In this document: piece by piece, positions 6,912 to 16,826 of the stretch
How positions within the stretch are numbered: the first letter of the stretch is position 1
Layout of the letters: each line of letters starts with the position of its first letter
Notes under the pieces: model-generated
The model's input: only the letters and a program-made list of their open reading frames with translations
The model's database searches: none
Told to the model about the DNA's origin: nothing
Assembly: GCA_026391695.1 (NCBI GenBank)
Contig: JAPLDP010000067.1
Span: forward strand, 1-34,285
Reading direction: 5' to 3'
Origin: Bacteroidota bacterium
GTDB lineage: Bacteria; Bacteroidota; Bacteroidia; Bacteroidales; JAGONC01
DNA length: 34,285 nucleotides
Translations under genes and position numbers: made by a program

Positions 6912-7985
6912 ATGTCAACAAAAGAAGTTAAAAAAGTTAAACCCGGTGTTATCACTGGTGATGATGTGCATGAAATATTCCGTCTGGCAAAATCCAACCA
7001 ATATGCTATACCTGCAGTTAATGTGGTCGGTACAAATTCGATCAATGCTGTGCTTGAAGCTGCCCGTCAGGTAAATTCCCCTGTAATTATCCAATTTTCC
7101 AACGGTGGCGGGGCTTTTTATGCTGGCCAGAGCTTAAGTGACCTTAAAGCAACAATTGCCGGCACTATTTCAGGCGCCAATCATATCCATATGATGGCTG
7201 AATATTATGGAATTCCGGTGATTATTCATACCGACCACGCAGCGCGTAAATTTTTACCCTGGGTGGATGGCCTGTTGGATTATGGTGAAAAATACTTCAA
7301 ACGCTATAGGAAACCGCTTTTTAGTTCGCATATGCTCGACCTGTCAGAAGAACCTTTGACCCAAAATATCGAAACATGTAAGCGCTATCTTGACAGGATG
7401 AGTAAAATAGGAATGACCCTCGAAATTGAACTGGGCGTTACAGGAGGAGAGGAAGATGGAGTGGATAACACGGGTATTGCCAGTTCTAGACTTTATACAC
7501 AACCCGAACATGTTGCATATGCCTATGAAGAGCTCAAGAGGATAAGCGACCACTTCACCATTGCAGCCTCCTTTGGTAATGTCCATGGTGTTTATAAACC
7601 AGGTAATGTGAAACTTGAACCCATCATTTTACATAACTCACAAAAATATATTCAGAAAAAATTCAACACTGACTTAAATCCGGTAAATTTTGTATTTCAT
7701 GGTGGCTCTGGTTCAGAACAAGAAAAAATCCGCGAAGCTATTTCATATGGCGTCGTTAAAATGAATATTGATACTGATACCCAATGGGCTTACTGGGAAG
7801 GAATCAAGAATTATTATGAAAAATACCATGGATATCTTCAGGGTCAGATAGGTAATCCTGAAGGTGAAGATAAGCCAAATAAAAAATACTATGATCCCAG
7901 AAAATGGTTGCGTGAGGGTGAAAAAATGTTGGTGACCCGGCTCAAACAGGCTTACGTAGATCTGAACGCTTTGAATAGAAATTAA
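6912..7985 (+). CDS. fbaA: Class II fructose-1,6-bisphosphate aldolase
   Basis: 357 aa, aligning end to end with the E. coli FbaA type (about 359 aa). It splits fructose-1,6-bisphosphate into dihydroxyacetone phosphate and glyceraldehyde-3-phosphate in glycolysis, and reverses this in gluconeogenesis. Catalytic Asp108 and zinc ligand His109 are in HTDHA. Further metal ligands fit His225 (FGNVHGVYKPGN) and His263 (FHGGSGS), and TGGEEDGVDN is the conserved loop. The N-terminal VKPGVITGDDVHEIF matches the class IIA subgroup. It is a stand-alone cytosolic gene with its own promoter box. Confidence 0.97.
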   Translation: MSTKEVKKVKPGVITGDDVHEIFRLAKSNQYAIPAVNVVGTNSINAVLEAARQVNSPVIIQFSNGGGAFYAGQSLSDLKATIAGTISGANHIHMMAEYYGIPVIIHTDHAARKFLPWVDGLLDYGEKYFKRYRKPLFSSHMLDLSEEPLTQNIETCKRYLDRMSKIGMTLEIELGVTGGEEDGVDNTGIASSRLYTQPEHVAYAYEELKRISDHFTIAASFGNVHGVYKPGNVKLEPIILHNSQKYIQKKFNTDLNPVNFVFHGGSGSEQEKIREAISYGVVKMNIDTDTQWAYWEGIKNYYEKYHGYLQGQIGNPEGEDKPNKKYYDPRKWLREGEKMLVTRLKQAYVDLNALNRN

Positions 7986-8136
7986 TATATAACTAGTATT
8001 CAATCCTTTATGGGATTATAAAATCTCTTTAGCCTCTTTGCATCTAAAAATTTTTTCAGGATAGTTAAATATTTTTGCATTCCTTGGGAGATTTCATTAT
8101 CTTAGCAAAGACTTGTGAATTTGTTATTCCATTTAT

Positions 8137-8988
8137 ATGAAAAAAGAAATTATTGTAGCTATCGATTTCTCAGATTGCTCAATTAATGCCCTTGAACATG
8201 CTATTACGATTGCCCAAAGGGCTAAATCTGACATTAAGATGGTTTGGGTAAACAAAGCCTCACAGGAAAAATCCGTGGCTTTGAAAAGTCCGCAGGAAGC
8301 TCTTGCTGACGCCAGAAATTCCTTTATAGAATTGGTTGCCCTCTATCAACCGCTCATGGGTATCAATAAAATTGAATATTGCACAAAAGATGGGAAAGTA
8401 TATCGCGAGATCATAGCACAGGCCAAAGAGGATGACGCTTTTCTCATCGTCGCAGGAACTCATGGTTCTTCTGGTTTCGAAGAATTTTGGATTGGCAGTA
8501 ATGCACAAAAAATCGTCTCTGCATCACCTTGCCCTGTTATTACGATCAGAAAGGGAATAAAAATTGACCGGAACCTCACGAAAATCATCCTTCCTATTGA
8601 CAGCACACTCGAAACAAGGCAGAAGGTGCCATTTACTGCTTTGTTCGCCAAATATTTTAATGCCAAAATTTTTGTTCTTGGTTTATATACAACTGAGGTT
8701 CATTCTGTCCGCAAAAAAATCGATAACTATTCTGAACAGGTTATTGAATATCTTACTGAAAATGAAATATCCTTCGAAAGGGATCAGATTGAAGTTGATA
8801 ACGTCACTGATTCAACAATAGATTATGCTGTCAAGAAAGATGCAAATCTGATATCCATTATGACCGATCAGGAAAAAACAACCAAAAATCTTTGGCTTGG
8901 ACCATATGCACAGCAGATGGTAAACCATTCCCCACTGCCGGTTTTAAGCATTCACCCAAAGGAATATTCCCAGGTAATTACACGGTAA
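8137..8988 (+). CDS. Universal stress protein with two UspA domains
   Basis: 283 aa. Two UspA folds are in tandem (about 1-145 and 150-283). The first keeps the ATP-binding signature G-x2-G-x9-G-S (GTHGSSGFEEFWIGS near residues 108-122) and starts with VAIDFSDCSINAL. The second domain has lost the glycine motif (MTDQEKTTKNLWLGPYAQ), so probably only the first binds nucleotide. Family members help cells survive starvation or stress by mechanisms that are poorly defined. A close paralogue with the same quirks lies on the opposite strand at 9480-10328. A near-consensus -7 box TATCTTAG is at 8098-8105. Confidence 0.9.
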   Translation: MKKEIIVAIDFSDCSINALEHAITIAQRAKSDIKMVWVNKASQEKSVALKSPQEALADARNSFIELVALYQPLMGINKIEYCTKDGKVYREIIAQAKEDDAFLIVAGTHGSSGFEEFWIGSNAQKIVSASPCPVITIRKGIKIDRNLTKIILPIDSTLETRQKVPFTALFAKYFNAKIFVLGLYTTEVHSVRKKIDNYSEQVIEYLTENEISFERDQIEVDNVTDSTIDYAVKKDANLISIMTDQEKTTKNLWLGPYAQQMVNHSPLPVLSIHPKEYSQVITR

Positions 8989-9047
8989 AATCAATTTTGG
9001 AATTCAAACCATTTGACGGTTAGAGCCAAATTATAAGATAACCAGTA

Positions 9048-9470
9048 CTATCTGATCTCGGCTGGGTTGATATTATCCCTGATTAAAAAGGCATTTGGAT
9101 AATCCAAGATAATCATCTGACGAAAACCCTCAGCTTCAAGCCGCGTCCTGAAATCCCCCACCCTTACACGGTAGTAGGGCTCTTTAAAAGTTACATAGGC
9201 ATTTTCATCAGGGTATTTAGTAAAAAAAATCTCTGCAGCCTTATAAGCATTCTGGAGTGAATTGTTACCAGCATCGAAGAAAATCTGAATACGATATCCA
9301 ATTAAGAACTGATTGTTTTGGTTATATAAAACATGCCGTGTCACAAGGCTGTCAATCCTGCTATCCTGGATTAATTCAATATTCCCGTAAAGATTCTGAA
9401 CTTCTTGTCCCAACAGACTATCAGAAATAAAAAAATAGAAAAATAATAATATCAGGCTCATTAACCGCAT
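9048..9470 (-). CDS. SPOR-domain protein, secreted
   Basis: 140 aa with an N-terminal signal segment (LILLFFYFFISDSLLGQ). The rest fits a SPOR domain (PF05036): GYRIQIFFDAGNNSLQNAYK, then YRVRVGDFRTRLEAEGF, about residues 55-130. SPOR domains bind denuded peptidoglycan and often mark division-site proteins. The start codon is 9 bases after the stop of the upstream universal stress gene, so the two are very likely one transcript. The link to stress proteins is unexplained. Confidence 0.75.
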   Translation of the reverse strand: MRLMSLILLFFYFFISDSLLGQEVQNLYGNIELIQDSRIDSLVTRHVLYNQNNQFLIGYRIQIFFDAGNNSLQNAYKAAEIFFTKYPDENAYVTFKEPYYRVRVGDFRTRLEAEGFRQMIILDYPNAFLIRDNINPAEIR

Positions 9471-9479
9471 AAGAAGAAA

Positions 9480-10328
9480 TCATTGCTTGATTATCTGATG
9501 AATTTCTTTTGGATGAACGCTCAGAACAGGTACAGGAGAATAATTGACCATTTGCTGGGCATATTCTCCCAGCAGAATATTTGAAGTGGTCGTCTCCTGC
9601 TCGGTCATGATGACAATCATCTCGGCCTTAATACTTTCAGTATAAGCAATAGTTGAATGAGAGACATTTTCGGCCAGTATGGATTCACAAATACAGGGTA
9701 TTTTCTGTTTGTCAAATAAATGTTTTATTTCTCTTGCGGTTTTATCCACCCTCATCCGTAATGTATGAACACCCGTTGAATACAGGGCCAAAATATGAAT
9801 CCTGGCATTCCATAATTTCGCCAGTTCCATTGCAGTGGGTACTTTCTGCACTGTATTTTTCGTATGATCAAGCGGAACAACAATATTATTAACACCACAA
9901 TTAAAATCAAACTGCTGCCGGATAGTGATGACCGGGCAGGGTGCATTGGTCACAATACGATAGGCATTACTACCAATCCAGAACTCCTCAAATCCAGAAA
10001 CACCATGGGTGCCGGAGATTATCAGATTGGCATTGATTTGACGGGCATGCTGGGCTATCTCAAAATAAACCTTGCCTTTTCGCAGTTTGTACGACAGTTC
10101 CCCCTTCTCCATCAAGCCTTTATGCATTTCCATGATTTCTTCGAAATTCCGCTTTGCCTCCTCTCTCAGTTCAGCTCCCCCATCTGAAAAAACAGATTCA
10201 GATGAAGTCTGATTATCAACCCATATCATCATTACATCTGCTGATGCCCTGTTCGCTAAAAAAATACCATATTTCAGTGCCTGGAGGGAAGTTTTGGAAA
10301 AGTCAATACCTACAATTATCTGTTTCAT
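9480..10328 (-). CDS. Universal stress protein with two UspA domains (paralogue)
   Basis: 282 aa. Begins MKQIIVGIDFSKTSLQALKY and is collinear with the protein at 8137-8988. It shares GTHGVSGFEEFWIGSNA in domain 1 and the degenerate MTEQETTTSNILLGEYAQQ in domain 2. The pair therefore arose by duplication of an already decayed two-domain ancestor. I chose the ATG at 10328; the reading frame is open 15 codons further upstream, but conservation with the paralogue starts here. It heads a two-gene transcript with the SPOR protein. Confidence 0.9.
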   Translation of the reverse strand: MKQIIVGIDFSKTSLQALKYGIFLANRASADVMMIWVDNQTSSESVFSDGGAELREEAKRNFEEIMEMHKGLMEKGELSYKLRKGKVYFEIAQHARQINANLIISGTHGVSGFEEFWIGSNAYRIVTNAPCPVITIRQQFDFNCGVNNIVVPLDHTKNTVQKVPTAMELAKLWNARIHILALYSTGVHTLRMRVDKTAREIKHLFDKQKIPCICESILAENVSHSTIAYTESIKAEMIVIMTEQETTTSNILLGEYAQQMVNYSPVPVLSVHPKEIHQIIKQ

Positions 10329-10543
10329 CACATTATAATGTTGTCGGATTATTGTATGATGGAATCCATACATTATTGGATAATATTATTTTATCCTTTC
10401 GCAGGGATGAAAAATATAGGGATTTCATAGATAATTAGTTTTTACAATGGAGTTCATACAGCTAAAATAATTTTTTTTTCAATCATATATACAAAAGCAT
10501 GCATTATTTTCATTAAGCCGGTCAGGCAAATTTCTTTATATCG

Positions 10544-10551
10544 TAATTTTG
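10544..10551 (+). promoter_or_regulatory. -7 element of ruvB-queG (TAATTTTG)
   Basis: A perfect TAnnTTTG, 43 bases before the ruvB start. No clear -33 box. Confidence 0.5.
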
Positions 10552-10594
10552 TTTCCCGGCAAATAACATAGAAATAATCAACTATGCATCCACA

Positions 10595-11614
10595 ATGAAC
10601 GAAAACATTGACGCAAGCGGAAAATACCTCAGCCCTGATGAACAGGAACTGGAAAAGGTTCTCAGACCTCCGGATTTTTTGAATTTTGCCGGTCAGGATC
10701 ATGTGGTGGAGAATCTGAAAGTATTTGTCCTGGCTGCAAGACAAAGAGGTGAAGCCCTGGACCATGTGCTGCTCCATGGTCCTCCAGGCCTTGGGAAAAC
10801 TACTTTGGCTTATATCATCGCAAACGAACTGGGAGCTAAAATAAAAGTCTCTTCAGGTCCGGTTATTGATAAACCCGGTGACCTGGCAGGGCTTTTGACC
10901 AATTTAGGGAAAAACGATGTCCTGTTCATTGACGAGATACACCGATTAAGTCCTCCGGTCGAAGAATACCTCTATTCAGCCATGGAAGATTATCGGATCG
11001 ATATAATCATTGAAACCGGGCCGAATGCACGCAACATACAGTTAAAACTCAACCCGTTTACCCTGATTGGTGCCACAACACGTTCAGGCTTGCTAACTGC
11101 GCCGCTTAGATCAAGATTCGGAATCAACTCCCGTTTATCATATTATGATGCCCAAACATTGGAGCATATTATCGCACGCTCAGCACACATTATCAATGTC
11201 AGGATAACAGCAGATGCTGTCACCGAAATTGCCCGCCGCAGCCGCGGCACACCAAGAATAGCTAACCTTTTGCTAAGGCGTGTGCGCGATTTTGCCCAGA
11301 TAAAAGGCGACGGAACCATTAATCTTGCTATCTCCAAATACGCCTTGCAGGCACTGAATGTCGATAAAAATGGCTTGGATGAAATGGATAATAAAATATT
11401 ATCGACAATCATTGAAAAATTTAATGGTGGCCCGGTTGGTATATCCACAATTTCCACAGCTGTTGGAGAAGAGGCAGGAACTATTGAAGAAGTGTATGAA
11501 CCTTTTTTAATCCAGGAGGGTTATATAGTCCGAACCCCACGCGGACGTCAGGTTACTCCATTGGCTTATGAACATATTGGAAAAATGTTAAAAAAAGACC
11601 ACTTGCTGTTTTGA
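10595..11614 (+). CDS. ruvB: Holliday junction branch-migration ATPase RuvB
   Basis: 339 aa, standard length. It is the AAA+ motor that, with RuvA, drives branch migration of Holliday junctions in recombinational repair. Walker [10 protein letters not shown] is at 62-70, Walker B FIDEIHRL has Asp113 and Glu114, and sensor/arginine-finger region [19 protein letters not shown] follows. The C-terminal winged helix contains [16 protein letters not shown] and ends with [15 protein letters not shown]. The ATG at 10595 fits the family N-terminus. It overlaps queG by 4 bases (TTGA), an arrangement that points to translational coupling. Confidence 0.98.
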   Translation: MNENIDASGKYLSPDEQELEKVLRPPDFLNFAGQDHVVENLKVFVLAARQRGEALDHVLLHGPPGLGKTTLAYIIANELGAKIKVSSGPVIDKPGDLAGLLTNLGKNDVLFIDEIHRLSPPVEEYLYSAMEDYRIDIIIETGPNARNIQLKLNPFTLIGATTRSGLLTAPLRSRFGINSRLSYYDAQTLEHIIARSAHIINVRITADAVTEIARRSRGTPRIANLLLRRVRDFAQIKGDGTINLAISKYALQALNVDKNGLDEMDNKILSTIIEKFNGGPVGISTISTAVGEEAGTIEEVYEPFLIQEGYIVRTPRGRQVTPLAYEHIGKMLKKDHLLF

Positions 11615-12549
11615 ATCCTATAGCCCTGAGAAACCGACTTAGCAACCTTATTAAAACCCGGGCACAAGAGCTGAATTTTTCACACTGCGGGATAAGTAAA
11701 GCGGTATTCCTTGAAAAGGAAAAACAACGTCTGGAAGACTGGCTGGCTGCCGGAATGCATGGTGACATGCTGTTTATGGAAAAAAACACGGATAAAAGAC
11801 TTCATCCGGCTTTCCTCGTGGATCAGGCAAAATCAGTAATTTCTGTTTCACTTAATTATTACCCGTCACGGATGATGGATACCACGGATAATTATAAAAT
11901 CGCAAAATACGCCTATGGCGAAGATTATCACAATATCATCAAAAATAAATTAAACCAGTTGATCCTGTATATCCGCACTGTGGCAGGTCATATTAATGCT
12001 AAAGTTTTCACCGACACTGCCCCTGTTCTGGAAAAAGCACTGGCCCAGAAATGTGGATTGGGATGGATTGGAAAAAATTCCTGTCTGATAAATGAAAAAA
12101 TGGGATCTTTTTTCTTCCTGGGTGAAATTATTTCAGATCTGGACCTTGACCCCGACAATCCTGCCCCGGAACGTTGTGGTAATTGTACAAAGTGCATCGA
12201 GGCCTGCCCAACAGGCGCCATTGTCAAACCCTATATTATCGATGCAAATAAATGCATTGCCTACCTGACCATTGAATACCGTAAAAACCTCCCTGCCGCT
12301 TTGAAAAATAACTTCCAACAGTGGATTTTTGGATGTGATATCTGCCAGGATATCTGCCCCTGGAATAAATTTTCACGGCCTCATCTGGAACCAGCATTCC
12401 ATCCTTGCAGAGCTTTATTAAATATGAGAAAAAAAGACTGGGATGATTTATCAGAAGATGCATTTAAAAAAATCTTTCTCAAATCACCTTTGAAAAGGGC
12501 TTCATACAATGGATTGAAAAGAAATATTGATTTCATCAGAAATGAATGA
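11611..12549 (+). CDS. queG: Epoxyqueuosine reductase QueG
   Basis: 312 aa. QueG reduces epoxyqueuosine to queuosine in the wobble position of tRNAs with GUN anticodons, using cobalamin and two [4Fe-4S] clusters. Cluster ligands are visible in [15 protein letters not shown] and [11 protein letters not shown]. The upstream catalytic domain has the conserved [11 protein letters not shown] segment. The start is a TTG at 11611 that overlaps the ruvB stop (TTGA). No better start exists before the conserved [19 protein letters not shown] region, and TTG with overlap fits coupled translation. The C-terminal HEAT-like extension of some QueG proteins is absent. Confidence 0.95.
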   Translation: MNPIALRNRLSNLIKTRAQELNFSHCGISKAVFLEKEKQRLEDWLAAGMHGDMLFMEKNTDKRLHPAFLVDQAKSVISVSLNYYPSRMMDTTDNYKIAKYAYGEDYHNIIKNKLNQLILYIRTVAGHINAKVFTDTAPVLEKALAQKCGLGWIGKNSCLINEKMGSFFFLGEIISDLDLDPDNPAPERCGNCTKCIEACPTGAIVKPYIIDANKCIAYLTIEYRKNLPAALKNNFQQWIFGCDICQDICPWNKFSRPHLEPAFHPCRALLNMRKKDWDDLSEDAFKKIFLKSPLKRASYNGLKRNIDFIRNE

Positions 12550-12612
12550 ATCTGAAAAATTATAGTAATTTTAAGTGGAATATTTATTCAAATACTTGCA
12601 CAAAAAGAACCT

Positions 12613-14190
12613 ATGAAAGCTTTGCCACCAGACAAATTCATCGTTCGCAGCTGTGTCATCTCTTCATTTTTGTGGTGTGCTTTTCTCCCATTTCCAATAT
12701 ATTCCCAGATTAAGGTCACCTGTAATGATTTCATAGGGCCGGTCATGAATATTCCACAAGATTATCGGATAAGCCCTTTTTTACTCCTTGATTCAGAATA
12801 TTTTTATACACTCAGGATTAACTACAAGAGCTCTTTTGATTGTAAAAATGGTCAATGCGACACCTACATTGAGAAACTTGATTATCAGTTCCAGCCTTAT
12901 GCCACTATTGGTTTGACAATGCCACCCGCAGAACTTTGCAAACGACCGGTGATAAGGGATATATTTCTGCATGATGATAAGTTTCTGATTTTCACCGTAG
13001 ATCATGACCTGCCTTCAATGACCTACAGAAGTTTCCTTTTCTCATTCAATATGAAAGGAGACCTGATTTCCCAGCCGCTTTTCATGGGGGAAATCAGAAA
13101 TACTGAGAAATCCTCGCAAATAACGGAAAGTTCTGAAGAAAATGACTTTTTCAAGATGATACCCATTTATACAGATAATGACTTCAAACTGCTTTATATC
13201 CAGTCCTTCCCTCCGGGTGAAAGCCCGCAACTGAAACTGAACATCAAACTGCTTAACAGCAACACTGATGAAGTGTTTTCAAAGCAACTTGTAATGCCTT
13301 TTATACCTGAGTACTGTAAAATCTCAAAAGTCCTGCTTTACACCAACGAGTTATTATTTATGGTCAGTTACTCTTTCCCCTTTGAGGATATCATCTACAA
13401 ACTGGTCACTTACAATATCCTTAAAGATGAAATCGCCTATTATAATTTCTCACTTGAAAATAAAAAAATCCAATCCATCGGCCTGGATCAGACTGAAGGT
13501 GGTAATATTTATATTTATGGCTATTATTCGGAGGAAAAAAAGAATGATGAAGTAGACGGCCTGTTTCTCTATCTTTTTGATCAGAATAACCAGGAAGTTA
13601 TTACTCAAAGTTCGACTAAAATCATGACCGGGAATTATAAGACAATCCGGAAAAAAGATCTGAAAAATCTGGTTGCCTGTGATCTGTATCAGAGAGATAA
13701 TGGGGATGTAATCTTTCTGTCAGAACTAAGCTGGACTGAATTTGTTAATTTTACCGACTCGCAGAATAAATTCTATTTCAAGCCATTCTATCATTCCGAT
13801 CATATCCTGGTGATGTGCTTTACCAGTGACGGAAATCTAAAATGGCAGGACTGGATACCAAAGAGCCAGTTTTTACCATCACAGGAATATACCGGATTCA
13901 AATGCATCATGGCCGACAGCAGCCTTTATCTGTTTTTTAATGACCACCCAAAGAATGATGGGATCTATGATCCTGATCAGATACGACCTGTAAAAAGCAA
14001 ACTCAACCTGACGATAACCCGGATAGATCTTAATACCGGGATTTACAGGAAAGAAACCTTCAATAAGGACGGGAATAAGAAAGAAGGAATGGTTTTCCGA
14101 AAAGCTTACACGTTCCAGATAAATAACAAAGCATTGGTAATGATCGAGAATTCTCCCTGGCGACTGATAAAATTCACCTTTGCGTATTAA
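12613..14190 (+). CDS. Secreted protein of unknown function
   Basis: 525 aa, no family recognised. The N-terminus is a signal peptide (CVISSFLWCAFLPFPIYSQ, cleavage near residue 32). The mature part is rich in aromatic residues, with recurring short strands such as FLIFTVDHDLP, NIYIYGYYSEE and DVIFLSELSW. That is what a beta-propeller of degenerate blades would look like, but no blade motif is regular enough to claim it. Three cysteines near the mature N-terminus (around residues 75-85) could form a disulphide. Its 3' end overlaps the convergent barrel gene by 17 bases. Probably periplasmic or surface-located. Confidence 0.7.
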   Translation: MKALPPDKFIVRSCVISSFLWCAFLPFPIYSQIKVTCNDFIGPVMNIPQDYRISPFLLLDSEYFYTLRINYKSSFDCKNGQCDTYIEKLDYQFQPYATIGLTMPPAELCKRPVIRDIFLHDDKFLIFTVDHDLPSMTYRSFLFSFNMKGDLISQPLFMGEIRNTEKSSQITESSEENDFFKMIPIYTDNDFKLLYIQSFPPGESPQLKLNIKLLNSNTDEVFSKQLVMPFIPEYCKISKVLLYTNELLFMVSYSFPFEDIIYKLVTYNILKDEIAYYNFSLENKKIQSIGLDQTEGGNIYIYGYYSEEKKNDEVDGLFLYLFDQNNQEVITQSSTKIMTGNYKTIRKKDLKNLVACDLYQRDNGDVIFLSELSWTEFVNFTDSQNKFYFKPFYHSDHILVMCFTSDGNLKWQDWIPKSQFLPSQEYTGFKCIMADSSLYLFFNDHPKNDGIYDPDQIRPVKSKLNLTITRIDLNTGIYRKETFNKDGNKKEGMVFRKAYTFQINNKALVMIENSPWRLIKFTFAY

Positions 14191-14776
14191 AAACAGTATA
14201 ATGAAATGTGAAACTGAGCACTTCATTATACTGGCCCTTTCTCAGAAAATATGTATATCCGGAAGGCTCGTCCCTGACTGGAAAAAATAATGTGTTGGAA
14301 TATCTGATATTAAATCGCAGGTTTCGTGAAATGGCATAGGATAAACCTAGCTCACCACTGAAATCCAATGGATTAAAAGGATTGTCCAGAACAAAATAGT
14401 CGGCTTCTTCATATGAATGTACCAGGTAGCCAAAAGATGGACCGATTTCAAAAGTGAATTTCTTTATGTCATATTTATAAAGAAACATGATCGTCAGATA
14501 ATTAAGTCTCAAAATATATCTGGTAAGGTCAAGCGTGTCAGGATTCTTCCTGCTGCCTTTCTGGATAAAATCAAGTTCGAGCTGCAGGGATGATTTGCCC
14601 GATACATAGTGGCTGGTAAAGAGCCCAATATAAAGGCCAGCTTTGCTGGGTCCGGTTATATAGTCTCCTGATATTTCACTTGTGCTGAGACCAGCCAGCA
14701 CGCCCCCATTAAATTTCTGGGCAACACCATTAACCATCAAACCAGCGAAAAATATCCAAAGTAAAAGGTATCTCAT
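14174..14776 (-). CDS. PorT-like outer-membrane beta-barrel protein
   Basis: 200 aa. A signal peptide (YLLLWIFFAGLMVNGVAQ) is followed by KFNGGVLAGLSTSEISGDYI, the usual opening of the Bacteroidota outer-membrane barrel family (PF13568). Alternating strands end in an aromatic-rich C-terminus (YNEVLSFTFHYTVF). Such proteins are 8-stranded barrels of mostly unknown role; the namesake PorT serves type IX secretion. It is not possible to say that this is PorT itself. The 3' end overlaps the convergent gene 12613-14190. Confidence 0.75.
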   Translation of the reverse strand: MRYLLLWIFFAGLMVNGVAQKFNGGVLAGLSTSEISGDYITGPSKAGLYIGLFTSHYVSGKSSLQLELDFIQKGSRKNPDTLDLTRYILRLNYLTIMFLYKYDIKKFTFEIGPSFGYLVHSYEEADYFVLDNPFNPLDFSGELGLSYAISRNLRFNIRYSNTLFFPVRDEPSGYTYFLRKGQYNEVLSFTFHYTVFNTQR

Positions 14777-14858
14777 TCAAATGGTTCACTAGGATAAACT
14801 TCCAATATCAATTATAATCGTGAATTCAAAAATAGAAATTAGTTAAATATCTGAATGA

Positions 14859-15833
14859 TTAATTCTTCCTTTCAATAGAGAACGTTACTAGCATCTCAAG
14901 TGATCGACGGATTTCGCAATCTGGCCAATCATACAAAATCCGAAATGCCTTATCCCTGTATTCAAGCATTTTGCGATGAGCATACTCGATTCCGCCACTT
15001 CTGTTTACCTGCTCGATGATCTCGTGGATCTTTTCAGGATCATTGTGATGATGCTTGAAATAGTAAATGATCTTCCGTTTCTCGAATAAATCCTTTTCAC
15101 CAAGCATGTAAATTAGTGGCAGTGTCATTTTTTTCTCCCTGATATCCAAGCCATTGGGTTTACCAACAGAATGTTTCGCATCATAATCGAAAAGATCATC
15201 TTTAATCTGGAATGCAATGCCGACATTTTCCCCAAAGGTGTGCATCCTGCGGATGACAGCCGCTTCGGTCGATGATGAAGCAGCTCCGGCTGCACAGCAT
15301 GCAGCAATGAGTGAAGCTGTTTTTTTCCTGATGATCTCAAAATAGATATCTTCCGTGATATCCAGTTTCCTCGCCTTTTCAATCTGAAGAAGTTCGCCTT
15401 CGCTCATCTCTCGCGTCGCATCTGATACAATCCTGAGTAAATGATATTCGTTATGGTCGAGAGCGATTAAAAGTCCTTTGGATAACATATAATCCCCGAC
15501 AAGAACGGCGACTTTATTTTTCCAGAGAGCATTGATGGAAAACAATCCCCTCCGTGTATTCGAATCATCAACAACATCATCATGAATAAGCGTGGCCGTA
15601 TGCAAAAGCTCAATGAGTGCTGCAGCAGTATACGATGACTTATTAATCCCTCCACACAATCCTGCCGATAAAAGCACAAATATTGGCCGCATTTGCTTTC
15701 CCTTTCGTTTCAAAATATAGCGTGTGATGATATCCAGCAATGGAACATTACTTTTCATCGAAGACCTGAAGGTCTTTTCAAATATTTTTAAATGCTGACT
15801 AATGGGAGCTTTAATATCATCAATAGTGGCCAT
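14859..15833 (-). CDS. Trans-polyprenyl diphosphate synthase
   Basis: 324 aa. Both aspartate-rich motifs of trans-prenyl chain elongation enzymes are intact: D85-D-V-V-D89 (LIHDDVVDDSNTRRG) and D212-D-L-F-D216 (QIKDDLFDYD). The GKQMRP segment near residue 45 binds isopentenyl diphosphate. It condenses isopentenyl units onto an allylic primer. The family includes octaprenyl/solanesyl synthases that make the quinone side chain, the likely role here in menaquinone synthesis. Small Ala residues before the first motif fit a long-chain product, but product length is not certain. A -7 box lies at 15851-15858. Confidence 0.92.
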   Translation of the reverse strand: MATIDDIKAPISQHLKIFEKTFRSSMKSNVPLLDIITRYILKRKGKQMRPIFVLLSAGLCGGINKSSYTAAALIELLHTATLIHDDVVDDSNTRRGLFSINALWKNKVAVLVGDYMLSKGLLIALDHNEYHLLRIVSDATREMSEGELLQIEKARKLDITEDIYFEIIRKKTASLIAACCAAGAASSSTEAAVIRRMHTFGENVGIAFQIKDDLFDYDAKHSVGKPNGLDIREKKMTLPLIYMLGEKDLFEKRKIIYYFKHHHNDPEKIHEIIEQVNRSGGIEYAHRKMLEYRDKAFRILYDWPDCEIRRSLEMLVTFSIERKN

Positions 15834-15850
15834 CCGGAAAAAATCTCTGT

Positions 15851-15858
15851 CAAAAGTA
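15851..15858 (-). promoter_or_regulatory. -7 element of the polyprenyl synthase gene (TACTTTTG)
   Basis: A perfect TAnnTTTG on the minus strand, 17 bases before the start codon. The divergent radical SAM gene has a weaker box, CATCTTTG, at 15893-15900. Confidence 0.5.
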
Positions 15859-15925
15859 CAAAAAGCACTTCATACGCTGTCTGATTTTTCTACATCTTTG
15901 CACGATAGTCAACTCTTCATATACC

Positions 15926-16702
15926 ATGTCCATATTATTTGATGAAATTGTTTTCGGCCCGGTTAATAGCAGGCGGTTTGGAATATCACTCGGAATTAAC
16001 CTCTTACCAACCAGTTATAAGTACTGCACGTTTAATTGCATTTACTGCGAATGTGGATGGACAAAAGCAAAAAGCGCGGAAAAAGTCAGATTATTTTCCC
16101 GGTTGGAGGTAAAAACTGCACTGGAGAAGAAATGTGCCGAGCTTGTAAACAGCAATATCTATCCGGATAATCTGACTTTTGCCGGTAACGGAGAGCCAAC
16201 TATTCATCCTGAATTCCCGGGTATTATTGACGATACTCTTGCGATCAAGAATACCTACTTCCCGCAAGCTGAAGTTACTGTCCTGTCGAATTCCTCTCTT
16301 TTACATAAACCTGCAATACGCGCAGCTCTGAAAAAAGTGAATAAAAATGTCCTTAAGCTGGATTGCGGTACAGAGAAAATGTTCCAGTTACTTAACAGGC
16401 CACTTGGAAAGATCTCATTATCAAAAATAATCGGAGATCTTAAATCATTCGATGGACCCGTCATCATTCAAACCTTGTTTATAAGAGGAGAATATGAAGG
16501 TATTCAGATTGACAATACCACTGATGAAGAAATCCATGCATGGCTTAACAATATAAGAGATATTCATCCCATCCTTGTGTTGATCTACCCGATAGCCCGC
16601 CAGACACCAGTGGCCACTCTTAAAAAAATCGGATCAGATGAACTTCAGCAGATAGCAAAAAAAGTCGAAACACTTGGAATTCCTGTTCAGGTATATCATT
16701 AA
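15926..16702 (+). CDS. Radical SAM protein, COG0731-like
   Basis: 258 aa. The radical SAM [4Fe-4S] cluster motif is Cys34-x3-Cys38-x2-Cys41 (YCTFNCIYCECGW). It is preceded by IVFGPVNSRRFGISLGIN, the N-terminal signature of the COG0731 group, which is related to wyosine-synthesis enzymes. TFAGNGEPTIHPEF is the GGE-like motif that binds the amino group of SAM. The substrate in bacteria is unknown; wyosine synthesis itself is archaeal/eukaryotic and should not be inferred. The gene is divergent from the polyprenyl synthase and stands alone. Confidence 0.88.
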   Translation: MSILFDEIVFGPVNSRRFGISLGINLLPTSYKYCTFNCIYCECGWTKAKSAEKVRLFSRLEVKTALEKKCAELVNSNIYPDNLTFAGNGEPTIHPEFPGIIDDTLAIKNTYFPQAEVTVLSNSSLLHKPAIRAALKKVNKNVLKLDCGTEKMFQLLNRPLGKISLSKIIGDLKSFDGPVIIQTLFIRGEYEGIQIDNTTDEEIHAWLNNIRDIHPILVLIYPIARQTPVATLKKIGSDELQQIAKKVETLGIPVQVYH

Positions 16703-16814
16703 TTATCCGGTTACAAGCCATATCAGCGATATGTAACTTATAACATGCAACCTCTGACTAATAAACAATAAACCATCTCAGCATTATTTCATTCTCTCTC
16801 TTATACTTTATGAC

Positions 16815-16822
16815 TATCTTTG
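16815..16822 (+). promoter_or_regulatory. -7 element (TATCTTTG) ending 4 bases before the ATG
   Basis: A perfect TAnnTTTG. Transcription would begin about 7 bases downstream, at or within the start codon, which predicts a leaderless message for the repeat-protein gene. Confidence 0.6.
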
Positions 16823-16826
16823 TCAT

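Noticed and set aside
10454-10777. 107-codon minus-strand frame over the ruvB start
   Set aside because: It overlaps the conserved ruvB N-terminus and its promoter and has no family resemblance.
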